From NCBI GenBank assembly GCA_021772875.1, contig JAJFLD010000193.1, positions 1-12,917 of the forward strand: 12,917 nucleotides of DNA, in the 5' to 3' direction. Every line of letters begins with the position of its first letter. Within the stretch, counting starts at the first letter, position 1. This DNA comes from Ghiorsea sp. Its GTDB lineage: Bacteria; Pseudomonadota; Zetaproteobacteria; Mariprofundales; Mariprofundaceae. The notes beneath the pieces were generated by a model. That model was not told the origin of the DNA and ran no database searches. It worked only from the letters and a program-made list of their open reading frames with translations. The translations under genes were made by a program, and so were the position numbers. Positions 1-9,400 of this stretch are shown here, one piece after another.

Positions 1-2290
1 CATTAAAATATATCATCACAGCACCATTGGCCGTATTCAATATCTGGCTCCCCACATCAGCATAACGCTGCACCACTTCAGCTTTTGGGAAGCCATAAAA
101 GTTTTGGTAACCAGTTTGAGCAATCACCAGCTTAGGACGCACTTTGGCTACAAAAGTGTCTGTGCTTGAAGTTTTGCTGCCATGATGCGGCATAAGCATC
201 ACATCAACAGCGGGTAAATCTGCCAAAATTTGTTGCTCTACAGCAGCTTCCATATCACCTGCAAACAATAGCTTTTGTCCCGTTGTCAGCGTGATGAGCA
301 AAACCAAAGATGTTTGATTGTTATTGTTGGCTTGATAATCCTTAGGCGGCCAGAGCACTTGAACATTTTCTCCGCCTTTCAGCTGAAAAACATCACCTCT
401 TTTGAGCCAAAGTACATGCACTTTTTGCATCACCTGCTTAAAAGCTGGGTAGTTATGGTTTTTAGGCACGTCTGCTAGCCATAATTCATTGATATGATTG
501 GTGGTCGCCAACAACCGCGATAAACCACCAGCATGGTCGGATTGCGCATGGCTCAACACCACAGCATCCAAATGCAACAAACCTAACTTGCGCGCATTGG
601 CCGAAGCTATCGTGCCACCATTAAACTTACTGCCATGTTTGCCTGGTACATCCAATAAGATATGAAAATTGGGTAGGCTCAGCAATCCCGATGCCCCTTG
701 CCCTACATCCCAAACAAACAATGCTGGTTGCCTTGTTTGTTTTTCATGTAAAGCCACTGCTGCATATAAACCTAAGCTTGATAATACAATAACAATTGCC
801 GACTTCTTGTTATCTTTTGCCCATAAAATACCCGCACTCAAAAGCAGGATTGCCAATAACACAAACAACCAAGGCATATCACTGCGCACCCATAAATTTC
901 CAGCAGGCAATGTTTGTAACCACAATAAAAACACACTGCCCCAGTGAATACCTAAACCTGCAAGGTTAAAAACATCTACTGCCCAAGGTTCCAAATGAAG
1001 CAGCGCCAAAGCCTCGCCCAACAAAGCAAGCGGTAAAATCCAAAAAGCATACAATGGCACCAGCACAGCATTGGCAAGCAGCCCCCAAGTGGGTATGCGC
1101 TCAAAAACAAATCCAATAAGAGGAAGTGTGGCCAAAGAGGCCAACAAAGACACCACAAACATGGCCTTAAACCAAAGCCAAATTCTCCTACCCCAATGGT
1201 CTGCCTGAGGTTGTGTTTTCATCCAAAGCAAGAGCACAACTGTTGCCGAAAAAGATAACCACAAAGATACTGATAAAATCGATGCAGGATCAATCAATGT
1301 GATCAAAAACAGTGCCGCAAGCATGGTATTAAGTGGCACTTGCTGAGCCCTCAGCCACCATGCCACCACCCCTGCAAGCAACATCAATGAGGCACGCTGA
1401 GCTGGAATGGGCCAACCTGCCAAAGTCGCATAAGCCATAGCCAAGAGCACACCCATGCTTAAAGCCACTGCCCGCACAGGGAAACGTACAATCCAATTTT
1501 CCCTGCGTGTCATCAACCACCATGTGAATAAAAATCCCCAAGCAGCCACCATGCCCATATGCAAGCCTGAAATAGCCAACAAATGCGTAGCACCACTGGC
1601 AGCAAAAGCATCATCAATATGAAGTGGTATATGGCTTCTATCTGCAAGCAACAAGGCTGACAAAACACCTTGTTGCTGCCTCTCCAAATGAGCCAAAGCC
1701 ATACGTATTTTTTCACGCCCGCTTTCCAGCCATGACATATCGTTGGCCAATACTTGAATATCACCCGACACGCTGCCTATCACTGCGATATGCTGTGTTA
1801 AAGTGTAGTGCTGATAATCAAAATAGGCAGGGTTTAAGAGATTGCGCGGCAGATGGAATTTAACATGCGTTTGAATCCACATATCAGGCTTTAAATGTTG
1901 TTGTTTGCCATAAAGATAAACATCGGCAAACCCTGATAATATTTTGTCTTCTGATTGCACATGTGATAATCGTAGACGGTAGTATGTTTGGGTTTGGGTT
2001 AACTGCTCAATTTTGGCAGTGATATTGATTTTCTTATCCAACCAACTCGTATCAACAGCAACCCGCTGTTGATCCAAAACCAAGCTAAAACCACCGTAAA
2101 ATAAACCACAAAACAGCAGTAAAACAAATGATTTTCGCCATTTAAACCATAGCACAAACAATAAAACGCAAAACCCTGCAAGTTGATAAAAAGAAAACAC
2201 ATCTAATCGTGTTAAAACAAGCCCAAATACCCAAGCAAGGCATGGCAATAGCAAAGGGATATGCTTAGGCAGGGTAAACAATATCCCCAC
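1..2290 (-). CDS. comEC: ComEC/Rec2 DNA-uptake channel protein (3' end cut by window edge)
   Basis: Inner-membrane channel that carries single-stranded DNA into the cytoplasm during natural transformation. I translated the complementary strand from 2290 to base 1 and found one unbroken frame of about 763 codons. It starts with hydrophobic segments, then a soluble OB-like region, then the Competence-domain signature GATHLLAISGLHMG near 1550-1590, then WPIPAQRASLM and DPASILSVSL in the polytopic part. The C-terminal metallo-beta-lactamase-like domain shows DVGQGAS (~700), SHAQSDHAGG (~530-560) and MPHHGS (~180). The last visible residues, DVGSQILNTANGAVMIYFN, resemble the final strands of the family, so only a short tail should be missing. 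The start is uncertain: GTG at 2290 or TTG at 2281, both inside the end of ribD, suggesting translational coupling. The usual HxDxDH metal motif reads H-A-Q-S-D-H here. Confidence 0.93.
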   Translation of the reverse strand, partial: MGILFTLPKHIPLLLPCLAWVFGLVLTRLDVFSFYQLAGFCVLLFVLWFKWRKSFVLLLFCGLFYGGFSLVLDQQRVAVDTSWLDKKINITAKIEQLTQTQTYYRLRLSHVQSEDKILSGFADVYLYGKQQHLKPDMWIQTHVKFHLPRNLLNPAYFDYQHYTLTQHIAVIGSVSGDIQVLANDMSWLESGREKIRMALAHLERQQQGVLSALLLADRSHIPLHIDDAFAASGATHLLAISGLHMGMVAAWGFLFTWWLMTRRENWIVRFPVRAVALSMGVLLAMAYATLAGWPIPAQRASLMLLAGVVAWWLRAQQVPLNTMLAALFLITLIDPASILSVSLWLSFSATVVLLLWMKTQPQADHWGRRIWLWFKAMFVVSLLASLATLPLIGFVFERIPTWGLLANAVLVPLYAFWILPLALLGEALALLHLEPWAVDVFNLAGLGIHWGSVFLLWLQTLPAGNLWVRSDMPWLFVLLAILLLSAGILWAKDNKKSAIVIVLSSLGLYAAVALHEKQTRQPALFVWDVGQGASGLLSLPNFHILLDVPGKHGSKFNGGTIASANARKLGLLHLDAVVLSHAQSDHAGGLSRLLATTNHINELWLADVPKNHNYPAFKQVMQKVHVLWLKRGDVFQLKGGENVQVLWPPKDYQANNNNQTSLVLLITLTTGQKLLFAGDMEAAVEQQILADLPAVDVMLMPHHGSKTSSTDTFVAKVRPKLVIAQTGYQNFYGFPKAEVVQRYADVGSQILNTANGAVMIYFN

Positions 2291-3344
2291 GAATCATCAT
2301 ATCATCACCTAATATTTGGCGCTGAATATGGTTCACCTTTAACGCATTTTCTATGCGCTCAACACCCAAACCATGCCAATAACTTATCGCCATTTTGCCG
2401 CCAATCAGAATCGGAGCTTGATACAATAATATTTCATTGCTTATGCGCTCTTCAAAACATGCTGCATGAAGTTTACCACCACCTTCAAGCAATACCTGCA
2501 AACAACCACCCTCTGCCAAATGTTTAAAACAAGCCTTCAAACTATCACAAAGCACCACATCCAAACCTAAATCACGCCAGCTTTGGGCTTCTTCGCTCTC
2601 CTCTAGAATATAAAATCGACTTTCAGCTTCACTGGATAAAAATTTGCAATCTGCAAAAGGTTTGGGTGCTCTTTTCGCCATCATTACCCGCAATGGTGTT
2701 TTGCCTTGTTTGTTTACGTTTCGCACAGTTAATGAAGGATTATCGTGCACAAAAGTGCCTGCGCCAACCACAATCGCATCACACAATTGCCGCACCTGAT
2801 GTGCATGTTGGCGTGAATCCTCACCACTAATCCATTGCGAATGCTGGGTATAGGTTGCAAGTTTACCATCCAATGACATGGCTGCTTTGGCAATCACCCA
2901 AGGCAGCCCCGTTTGAATATAATAAAAAAAAGGCCTGTTCAACATATCTGCTTCTGCTTTACATACACCCGCAACAACCTTCAAACCAGCCTCTGCCAAC
3001 AACTTCCCGCCACCTGCCATTGCAGGGTTAGGGTCCGATGATGCAAAAACAACAAGACTTAAACCCGATGCCAAAATAGCTGAAGTGCAAGCTGGCGTTC
3101 GCCCTTGGCGGGAGCATGGCTCTAAAGTGACATAAAGGCTTGCGCCAACAACTGAACCCTGCACATTTTTTAAAACTTGAATTTCAGCATGGTCGCCGCC
3201 ACACGGTTGTGTAAACCCTTTACCCAACACCTGACCATCACGCACAATCACTGCCCCTACTGTGGGATTGGGATGTGTATTACCCAAACCTTTAGCCGCT
3301 TCTGCTAAGGCAATTTTCATCCAATGTTCGTGTGTTTTTGGCAT
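2265..3344 (-). CDS. ribD: Bifunctional riboflavin biosynthesis deaminase/reductase RibD
   Basis: Catalyses two consecutive steps of riboflavin synthesis in the cytoplasm: deamination of the pyrimidine product of GTP cyclohydrolase II, then NADPH-dependent reduction of the ribosyl side chain. The 359-aa length matches the fused family form. The N-terminal cytidine-deaminase-like domain has H52-A53-E54 (zinc ligand and catalytic Glu) and PC(76-77)...C86 in PCSRQGRTPAC, giving zinc ligands H52, C77 and C86. The reductase domain begins around residue 150 with KAAMSLDGKLAT, then SQWISGEDS, VVGAGTFVHDNPSLTVR and LLEGGGKLHAACFEE. I chose ATG 3344 because GGAG lies about 5 nt upstream and homologues begin just before the MxxALxxA helix; an in-frame ATG at 3398 would add 18 residues unlike the family. 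No FMN riboswitch-like sequence is apparent upstream. It overlaps comEC downstream, an unrelated partner apart from shared transcription. Confidence 0.96.
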   Translation of the reverse strand: MPKTHEHWMKIALAEAAKGLGNTHPNPTVGAVIVRDGQVLGKGFTQPCGGDHAEIQVLKNVQGSVVGASLYVTLEPCSRQGRTPACTSAILASGLSLVVFASSDPNPAMAGGGKLLAEAGLKVVAGVCKAEADMLNRPFFYYIQTGLPWVIAKAAMSLDGKLATYTQHSQWISGEDSRQHAHQVRQLCDAIVVGAGTFVHDNPSLTVRNVNKQGKTPLRVMMAKRAPKPFADCKFLSSEAESRFYILEESEEAQSWRDLGLDVVLCDSLKACFKHLAEGGCLQVLLEGGGKLHAACFEERISNEILLYQAPILIGGKMAISYWHGLGVERIENALKVNHIQRQILGDDMMIRGDIVYPA

Positions 3345-3425
3345 CGCTGCTCCATCATTTGAGAGGCACGTGGTATTCAAAATCAAAGCGTACATCAAAG
3401 ATGAACTTACACAACACAGATTTCA

Positions 3426-3455
3426 TTGTGTTTTAGACGTGTTTTTCGTTATGCT
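3426..3455 (+). promoter_or_regulatory. Possible metG-operon promoter
   Basis: In the 150-bp divergent region between ribD and metG, TTGTGT (3426-3431) and TATGCT (3450-3455) are separated by 18 bp, each 4/6 to the sigma-70 consensus. A 6-bp inverted repeat, AACACA (3413-3418) with TGTGTT (3427-3432), overlaps the -35 element and could be an operator. This is visual matching only. Confidence 0.3.
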
Positions 3456-3494
3456 CTCGCCACACCTCAATCGCCAGCAAAGGAACAGCCATAC

Positions 3495-5036
3495 ATGCAA
3501 CCATATTATGTCACTACACCCATTTATTATGTGAATGATGAACCCCATTTAGGACATATTTATACTACGATTGCCGCTGATGTTTTGGCTCGTCATCATC
3601 GTTTGTCTGGTGATGATGTATTTTTCTTAACGGGTGTAGATGAGCACGGGCAAAAAGTGCAACAAGCAGCTGAAGCCCGCAACATTGAAGCCATTGAATT
3701 GGCCAATCAAGTGGTCAAACGTTATGAAAGTTTGTGGCCTGAATTATCCATCAGCAACGACGATTTTATCCGCACAAGCTCAGATCGGCATAAAGCAGGT
3801 GTTTGTGCCATGTGGAACCGTCTGCTTGAAAATGGCTCCATCTACAAAGGTTTTTACGAAGACTGGTATTGTGTGCCTTGTGAAACCTATTGGACAGAAA
3901 CCCAACTCAAAGATGCCGATTGTTTAGAGGCCATGATTTGCCCAGATTGCAAACGTACTGTTGAAAAAATCCAAGAAGAATCATACTTTTTCAAACTCAG
4001 CGAATACCAAGATAAACTCCTTGCATATATCGCAGACAATCCTGATTTCATTGCCCCTGAATCGCGTAAAAATGAAGTTTTACGTTTTATTGAAAGTGGT
4101 TTGCGCGATTTATCTATTTCACGCACCACCTTTTCTTGGGGCGTGCCTGTTCCCAATGATGAAGGGCATGTGATTTATGTCTGGATTGATGCCTTGAGCA
4201 ATTATCTCTCGGCACTTGGTTTCCCCGATGAAACAGAAAACATGAAACATTGGCCTGCTGATTTGCATTTGATTGGCAAAGATATTTTACGCTTTCATGC
4301 TGTGTATTGGCCTGCCATGTTGATGGCAGCAAAACTTCCACTACCCAAACGTGTGTTTGCTCACGGTTGGTGGACAGTAGAAGGTGAAAAAATGAGTAAA
4401 TCTAAGGGCAATGCCTTGCGCCCTGCTGATTTGTTAGCCCAATACGAAAGCGATACCTTGCGTTACTTCCTGTTGCGCGAAGTGCCTTTTGGTGCTGATG
4501 GTGATTTCTCCCACGACTCACTCAAACAACGTTACAATACTGAGCTTGCCAATGATGTGGGCAACTTGCTCAACCGTAGCCTTTCTATGTTACATAAATA
4601 CCGCGATGGCATATTACCCATTGTAGGCGAAGAGCAAACTCAAGATCGTGCTTTGATTGCCGATATAGAAGCTATGCAGCGCGAAGTCGAAATCCATTTG
4701 AACAATCAAGCTTTTCATCTTGCCATTGAACGTATCAGCCAAGTGGTTCGTCATGGCAACCGTTATGTTGCCGAAAATGAACCTTGGACACTTGCCAAGC
4801 AAGGCAATGAAACACGTTTGAATACGGTATTGTACCATTTGGTTGAATCTTTGCGTTTGATTGCTGTCCAGCTCTCACCCTTTATGCCTGTGAAAACACA
4901 ACAAATGCTTGAACAAATCATGAATAAGGATGTTATTGTTGAAGACTTACGTTTCCATGACGTTGCTGGCTGGGGTTTGTTAGAGTCAGGGCATCAATGC
5001 CAAAAACCTAGCCCCGTTTTCCCACGCATGGACTAA
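3495..5036 (+). CDS. metG: Methionyl-tRNA synthetase, short form
   Basis: Class I aminoacyl-tRNA synthetase that charges tRNA(Met) and initiator tRNA with methionine in the cytoplasm; essential. The 513-aa protein opens with YYVTTPIYYVNDEPHLGH, containing the HIGH-type ATP signature HLGH at 18-21. The connective zinc-knuckle insert carries two CxxC pairs, C126/C129 and C149/C152. KMSKS lies at 299-303, followed by the alpha-helical anticodon-binding domain (NTELANDVGNLLNRS). The protein ends there, so it lacks the C-terminal EMAP/tRNA-binding domain that dimerises E. coli-type MetRS. I chose ATG 3495 because AAAGGA lies about 10 nt upstream and family similarity begins at that Met; an in-frame ATG at 3426 would add 23 unrelated residues. 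It heads the rightward gene block; the next gene starts 13 bp after the stop. Confidence 0.96.
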   Translation: MQPYYVTTPIYYVNDEPHLGHIYTTIAADVLARHHRLSGDDVFFLTGVDEHGQKVQQAAEARNIEAIELANQVVKRYESLWPELSISNDDFIRTSSDRHKAGVCAMWNRLLENGSIYKGFYEDWYCVPCETYWTETQLKDADCLEAMICPDCKRTVEKIQEESYFFKLSEYQDKLLAYIADNPDFIAPESRKNEVLRFIESGLRDLSISRTTFSWGVPVPNDEGHVIYVWIDALSNYLSALGFPDETENMKHWPADLHLIGKDILRFHAVYWPAMLMAAKLPLPKRVFAHGWWTVEGEKMSKSKGNALRPADLLAQYESDTLRYFLLREVPFGADGDFSHDSLKQRYNTELANDVGNLLNRSLSMLHKYRDGILPIVGEEQTQDRALIADIEAMQREVEIHLNNQAFHLAIERISQVVRHGNRYVAENEPWTLAKQGNETRLNTVLYHLVESLRLIAVQLSPFMPVKTQQMLEQIMNKDVIVEDLRFHDVAGWGLLESGHQCQKPSPVFPRMD

Positions 5037-5049
5037 GGGCAGATATCTT

Positions 5050-5574
5050 ATGCCACGCAAACTATTTAAAAAGTATCTCCCCCACCCTAGGGAGATAAAA
5101 GATCACAAATATTTAAAAATGTTTGGTTCTTTATTACATAGTCCTGACTTGTGGCATTTTAGTCGTCATTCTATTGCCAAAGCTTTTGCTGTAGGTTTGT
5201 TTGTCGCTTGGATTCCCATACCTTTTCAGATGGTTTTATCCGCTGCCATAGCCATTCTATTTTGTGCCAATCTGCCCATTTCTATTGCTTTGGTTTGGTT
5301 GACCAATCCACTTACCATGCCGCCGATGTTTTATGGGGCATACAAATTAGGTGCGTTTTTATTGGGTGTTGGTGAAGTTCCTTTTAAGATGGAGCTTAGT
5401 TTCGAATGGCTTATCAATGGTAGCCTACTGATTTGGAAGCCTTTTTTACTAGGCTGTTTGGTTGCTGGCACCACCAGCGCTATTTTAGGTTACTGTGGCA
5501 TCCATATTTTTTGGCGTTGGTCTGTGATACGTCGCTGGAAAACACGCAAACATGGCAAAACACCGAGCAAGTGA
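5050..5574 (+). CDS. DUF2062-family inner-membrane protein
   Basis: A 174-aa membrane protein of the DUF2062 family, whose biochemical role is unknown. Its N-terminus is basic and soluble (MPRKLFKKYLPHPREIKDHK). Hydrophobic segments follow at roughly residues 45-75 and 90-110, with a further one at about 130-160, and the tail is strongly basic (RRWKTRKHGK). The family signature is clear: GLFVAWIPIPFQM followed by NLPISIALVWLTNPLTMPPM with a YKLG motif after it. AAGGG sits about 10 nt before the ATG. The 13-bp gap after metG and the 23-bp overlap with the next gene indicate co-transcription. The positive-inside rule would place both ends in the cytoplasm, an inference from charge only. Confidence 0.9.
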   Translation: MPRKLFKKYLPHPREIKDHKYLKMFGSLLHSPDLWHFSRHSIAKAFAVGLFVAWIPIPFQMVLSAAIAILFCANLPISIALVWLTNPLTMPPMFYGAYKLGAFLLGVGEVPFKMELSFEWLINGSLLIWKPFLLGCLVAGTTSAILGYCGIHIFWRWSVIRRWKTRKHGKTPSK

Positions 5575-6466
5575 TGATATTTCGCAAGATCTTGCATCCG
5601 CATTCGGCCAAGATTTCGCTTTAAACACTTGGCACGCTGTTGCAGGTGGCTCCATTCATCAGGCTTGGAAAGTGCAATCTGATTGTGGTCAACAATTCTT
5701 TATCAAAACCAACCACGCCAACAAACAGCATACGTTCAAAGCCGAAGCTCTGGGTTTGGCCGAGCTGCAACGCCGACTTAAACCAAACAATCCCATCTAC
5801 ACACCTCGTGTACACACTTATGGGCACAACAAAACCCATGCTTGGCTTGTGTTGTCTTATATTAAATTTGGTCAGGATAATGAAATATCTCAATCACAGT
5901 TAGGGCAAGGTTTGGCGATGTTGCATCAACAAACCGCAATACAATTTGGCTTTAGCGCAGACAATGTCATTGGCGAAAACCTACAAAGCAACCAAAACAA
6001 TGATAGCTGGTTAGACTTCTTTCAACAGCAACGCTTAGGTACACAGTTTGAGCTGGCCAAACAACACGGATTTTACCACAGTATCGCCCATGAAGCCGAA
6101 CAGCTTTTGCGCGTTGTGCCCAAGCTCTTACAACATCACCAACCCAAAGCCAGCCTGCTTCATGGCGATTTATGGGCAGGCAATTGCGCCACCAATCACA
6201 AGGGATGCCCTGTCATCTTTGATCCCGCAGTATATTACGGCGACAGAGAATGTGATTTGGCCATGACTGAGCTTTTTGGTTGTTTTTCTCACGCATTTTA
6301 TACAGCTTACGAAAACATCTATCCCTTATCTCAAGGTTACAATCAACGAAAGGAGTTATACAATCTCTATCATATACTCAATCATGCCAATTTATTTGCA
6401 GGGCATTATATCCAACAAAGCAGAAGCATGATGTCGCGTCTGATAGAGCAAGCAAAAACCTTATGA
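5552..6466 (+). CDS. Fructosamine/ketosamine-3-kinase family protein (YniA-like)
   Basis: A 304-aa protein-kinase-fold enzyme of the fructosamine-3-kinase family, whose members phosphorylate ketosamines (sugar adducts on amines) so that they fall off, a deglycation repair reaction. Visible features are a nucleotide-loop region AVAGGSIHQAWKV (29-41), the probable ATP lysine K52 in FFIK, the catalytic loop LLHGDLWAGN (202-211; D206 as base, N211 as metal ligand), the metal-binding IFDP with D224, and the family hallmark YYGDRECDLAM (228-238). The C-terminal YNLYHILNHANLFAGHY is also typical. It closely resembles E. coli YniA along its length. The start at 5552 overlaps the DUF2062 gene by 23 bp and its stop overlaps the next start (ATGA), so translation is likely coupled on both sides. 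The physiological substrate is not known from sequence. Confidence 0.93.
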   Translation: MAKHRASDDISQDLASAFGQDFALNTWHAVAGGSIHQAWKVQSDCGQQFFIKTNHANKQHTFKAEALGLAELQRRLKPNNPIYTPRVHTYGHNKTHAWLVLSYIKFGQDNEISQSQLGQGLAMLHQQTAIQFGFSADNVIGENLQSNQNNDSWLDFFQQQRLGTQFELAKQHGFYHSIAHEAEQLLRVVPKLLQHHQPKASLLHGDLWAGNCATNHKGCPVIFDPAVYYGDRECDLAMTELFGCFSHAFYTAYENIYPLSQGYNQRKELYNLYHILNHANLFAGHYIQQSRSMMSRLIEQAKTL

Positions 6467-9400
6467 TTGTTGACGCACAACAACGCAAACTCGCCATCAA
6501 CCCCCATGCCTCTTATTTGGTGCAAGCGCCTGCGGGCTCTGGAAAAACTGAGCTGTTGATTCAACGTATCCTGGCATTGCTTGCCACAGTGCATGAGCCA
6601 GAAGAAGTTTTAGCGCTTACTTTCACCCGCAAAGCTGCGGCAGAAATGCGTGAACGTGTGCTCAAAGCCTTGTTTGCAGCCCAAAGAGCCAAACCCCAAG
6701 AAAGCCATGCCCAAACAACATGGCAACTGGCTGTAGCGGTGTTGGCGCATTCAGAAAAGCTGGGCTGGCGCTTGATTGATTATCCAGCACGGCTTCGCAT
6801 CATGACACTTGATGCCTTTGCCTCTGGGCTTGCAAGACAATTACCCGTCTTATCAGGCTTTGGCCAAGCACCTGCCACAGCTGATTTTGCAGAACCCATC
6901 TACCAACAAGCTACCGATGACCTGCTCGATTATGCGCAACAAAAACAAACACCAAAAAGCTTAAAACAAGCCATCAACACCTTAATTCTGCATCAAGATT
7001 GTAAAATTGAAAAACTCAAAACCTTACTTGCCTCCATGCTTTCTCGCCGCGAACAATGGTTGCCCGACGTGCTTCGGTATTCTCCCGACATGGATGTTTT
7101 TCGCACCCATCTTGAGCAAAGCTTGGAAATCATCATCCAACACAGTTTATCTCTTGTAGAAGAGGCCTTATCTCCCCAGCACAAACAAGAGCTATTTGGC
7201 GCAGCATCCTTTGCCGCAAAACAACTCTCGCTCAATTTGGGCCATGATGAACATCTGCTTTCAGCGTTTGTAACACAGCCAAGTTTTCCAACTTCTGATA
7301 TTCACCATCTTGCTGCGTGGAAAGCTTTGGCAAATTTATTACTGACGGGAAGTGATCAGCTTCGTAAAACCGTCAATAAAAACCAAGGCTTTGATACTTC
7401 CGAACAGGCCAAACCCTATAAACAAAGTTTCCTTGCCCTATTAGCAACCCTGAGCAGCCAGGAGCACTTGATAAAAGCCTTGGCTGAAGTGCGCCGCTTA
7501 CCCGATAGCGCCAACTTTGATGATCAAGCATGGTTTACGCTTGAAGCCTTATTTACAACGCTCAAATTGTTGGCTGTGCATTTATGGCAGAGCTTTGAGC
7601 AGCACAAACAAGTTGATTTTGTCGAAGTGATGCTGCGGGCTAAACAAGCCTTGGGGCAACACGATGCCCAAGGGAATCTCATGCCCAGTGATGCCCTATT
7701 GCGCCTTGATCATCAGATTAAACATATCCTGATTGATGAGTTTCAAGATACATCCACTTTACAAATTGATTTGCTTTCACGATTAACTGCTGGTTGGGCA
7801 GGTGATGGCCGTAGCTTGTTTATGGTGGGCGACCCCATGCAATCGATTTATCGTTTTCGCAAAGCAGAGGTAAGTCTATTTCTCAAAGCTGCAAACAACG
7901 ATTTACCAGCAGAACAAAAAATACCGCCTATCCAAAGCCTAAAATTAGCGCAAAATTTTCGTTCTTCTCCTGATATTGTTGCCTGGGTAAACAAAGCATT
8001 TGCCAACATTCTACCTGCCAAAGACGATGTTTTATCTGGTGCAATCGCTTACACCCCATGCCAAGCTTTTAAAACAGAACAAGGGTCTGTATCGCTCAAT
8101 ATTCTGAATGAAAAAAGCGCGCAACAAGAAGCGGATTTAATTTTAACCATCATCAACACGTGTAAACAAGAAGGCAAACGTGTGGGTGTGCTCGCCCGCA
8201 GTCGCAATCATTTGCAAACCTTGATGCAAACGCTACAACATGAAAATATTGCTTTCCGTGCGGTGGATATTCTACCCCTGCACAAACAGCCTGAAATCAT
8301 TGATTTATTAAGCCTCACCGCAGCCCTGCTGCACCCTGCCGACCATGTGGCTTGGGCATCTTTGCTGCGCTCACCCTTGGTGGGTTTATCGCTTTCAAGT
8401 TTGTTTCAAATTTATAATCCGCAGCCCAAGTCATCTTGGCTTGCCATTCAAACCTTTGCCGCAGATTGTGCAAACACCGATGAGAAAATCATCTTACAGC
8501 GTTTTGTGGCCGCCCTTGAACCTGCCGTGTCTCAGGTCAGACGTTTGCCCCTGCGCAAACTATTAGAAAGCACTTGGTTACGCCTAGCTGGCCCTGCCAC
8601 TTTGAATAAAACACAGCTAAGCAACACGGATGTATTCTTTAACCTCGTGGAAAGATTAGAGCAAGAAACACAGCTGGACATCGACCTACTCAAGCAACGC
8701 TTACAAAAGCTCTATGCCAAACCCGAAATCAAACCCTATGCCGAGCAAGTTGAGTTATTAACCATGCATGGGGCAAAAGGTTTGCAGTGGGACACTGTGA
8801 TTTTATGTGGCTTGGGCAAAACAGCGCGGGCAAAAGATAAAGATGTGTTGGTGCAAACCGAAACCAATACCCATCAAGGCAAACGTTTGCTGCTTTCACC
8901 ACTTCCTCAACATGGCAAAAATCAAACCTATGAATTGATTCGCAATTTTGAAAAAGAACGCGACAACCTAGAAATCGCACGTTTGTTGTATGTAGCCTGC
9001 ACCCGAGCTGAACACGCATTGCATTTGTTTGGTGAGGTCAATAAAAACGATGCGCCTGCTTCTTCATCCCTGCTCGCCCTACTTATGCTTGATGATATGT
9101 CTTGTTTTGATGCACAAGTTGTCCGCCATGAACCTTTGCCTGAAGCGGAGACCGCACAACAAACCGAGCCCAAAATGCAGCGTTTAACCCCCTCATTTGC
9201 TGCTCCACAACCCTTTGCAGCTATTGCAAGCAGCCAGCAGCGTGATGATAACATCGCAGCCAACCACAAACCTGAATTCAGTTGGGCAGGTGTTTCAGCC
9301 AAAGCTGTGGGCATTGCTTTGCATGCAGCCTTGCAGCAGCTCGCCGAACAAGGCATTGATGCTGCTGATAATCAAAAGCTAAGCGATCTCATGCGCGCTG

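Noticed and set aside
275..947. Rightward ORFs at 275-478 and 669-947
   Set aside because: They lie antisense to the continuous comEC reading frame, have no ribosome binding sites and encode low-complexity sequence.
976..2202. Several short leftward ORFs (976-1158, 1329-1541, 1513-1764, 1999-2202) that might suggest a broken comEC
   Set aside because: They are out of frame with comEC; the true comEC frame has no stop from 2290 to base 1 in my codon-by-codon translation.
2261..2527. Rightward ORF at 2261-2527 (88 aa)
   Set aside because: Antisense to ribD, no ribosome binding site, no recognisable protein.
3426..3494. N-terminal extension of MetG from ATG 3426
   Set aside because: The extra 23 residues are unlike MetRS and fall over the candidate promoter; ATG 3495 has an AAAGGA site and matches the family start.
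6280..6462. N-terminal extension of the helicase-nuclease from ATG 6280
   Set aside because: It would translate the kinase gene out of frame; ATG 6463 forms an ATGA overlap and gives the expected distance to Walker A.
8928..9356. 142-aa leftward ORF inside the addA gene
   Set aside because: Cysteine- and serine-rich shadow frame opposite a well-conserved helicase region, with no start signals.
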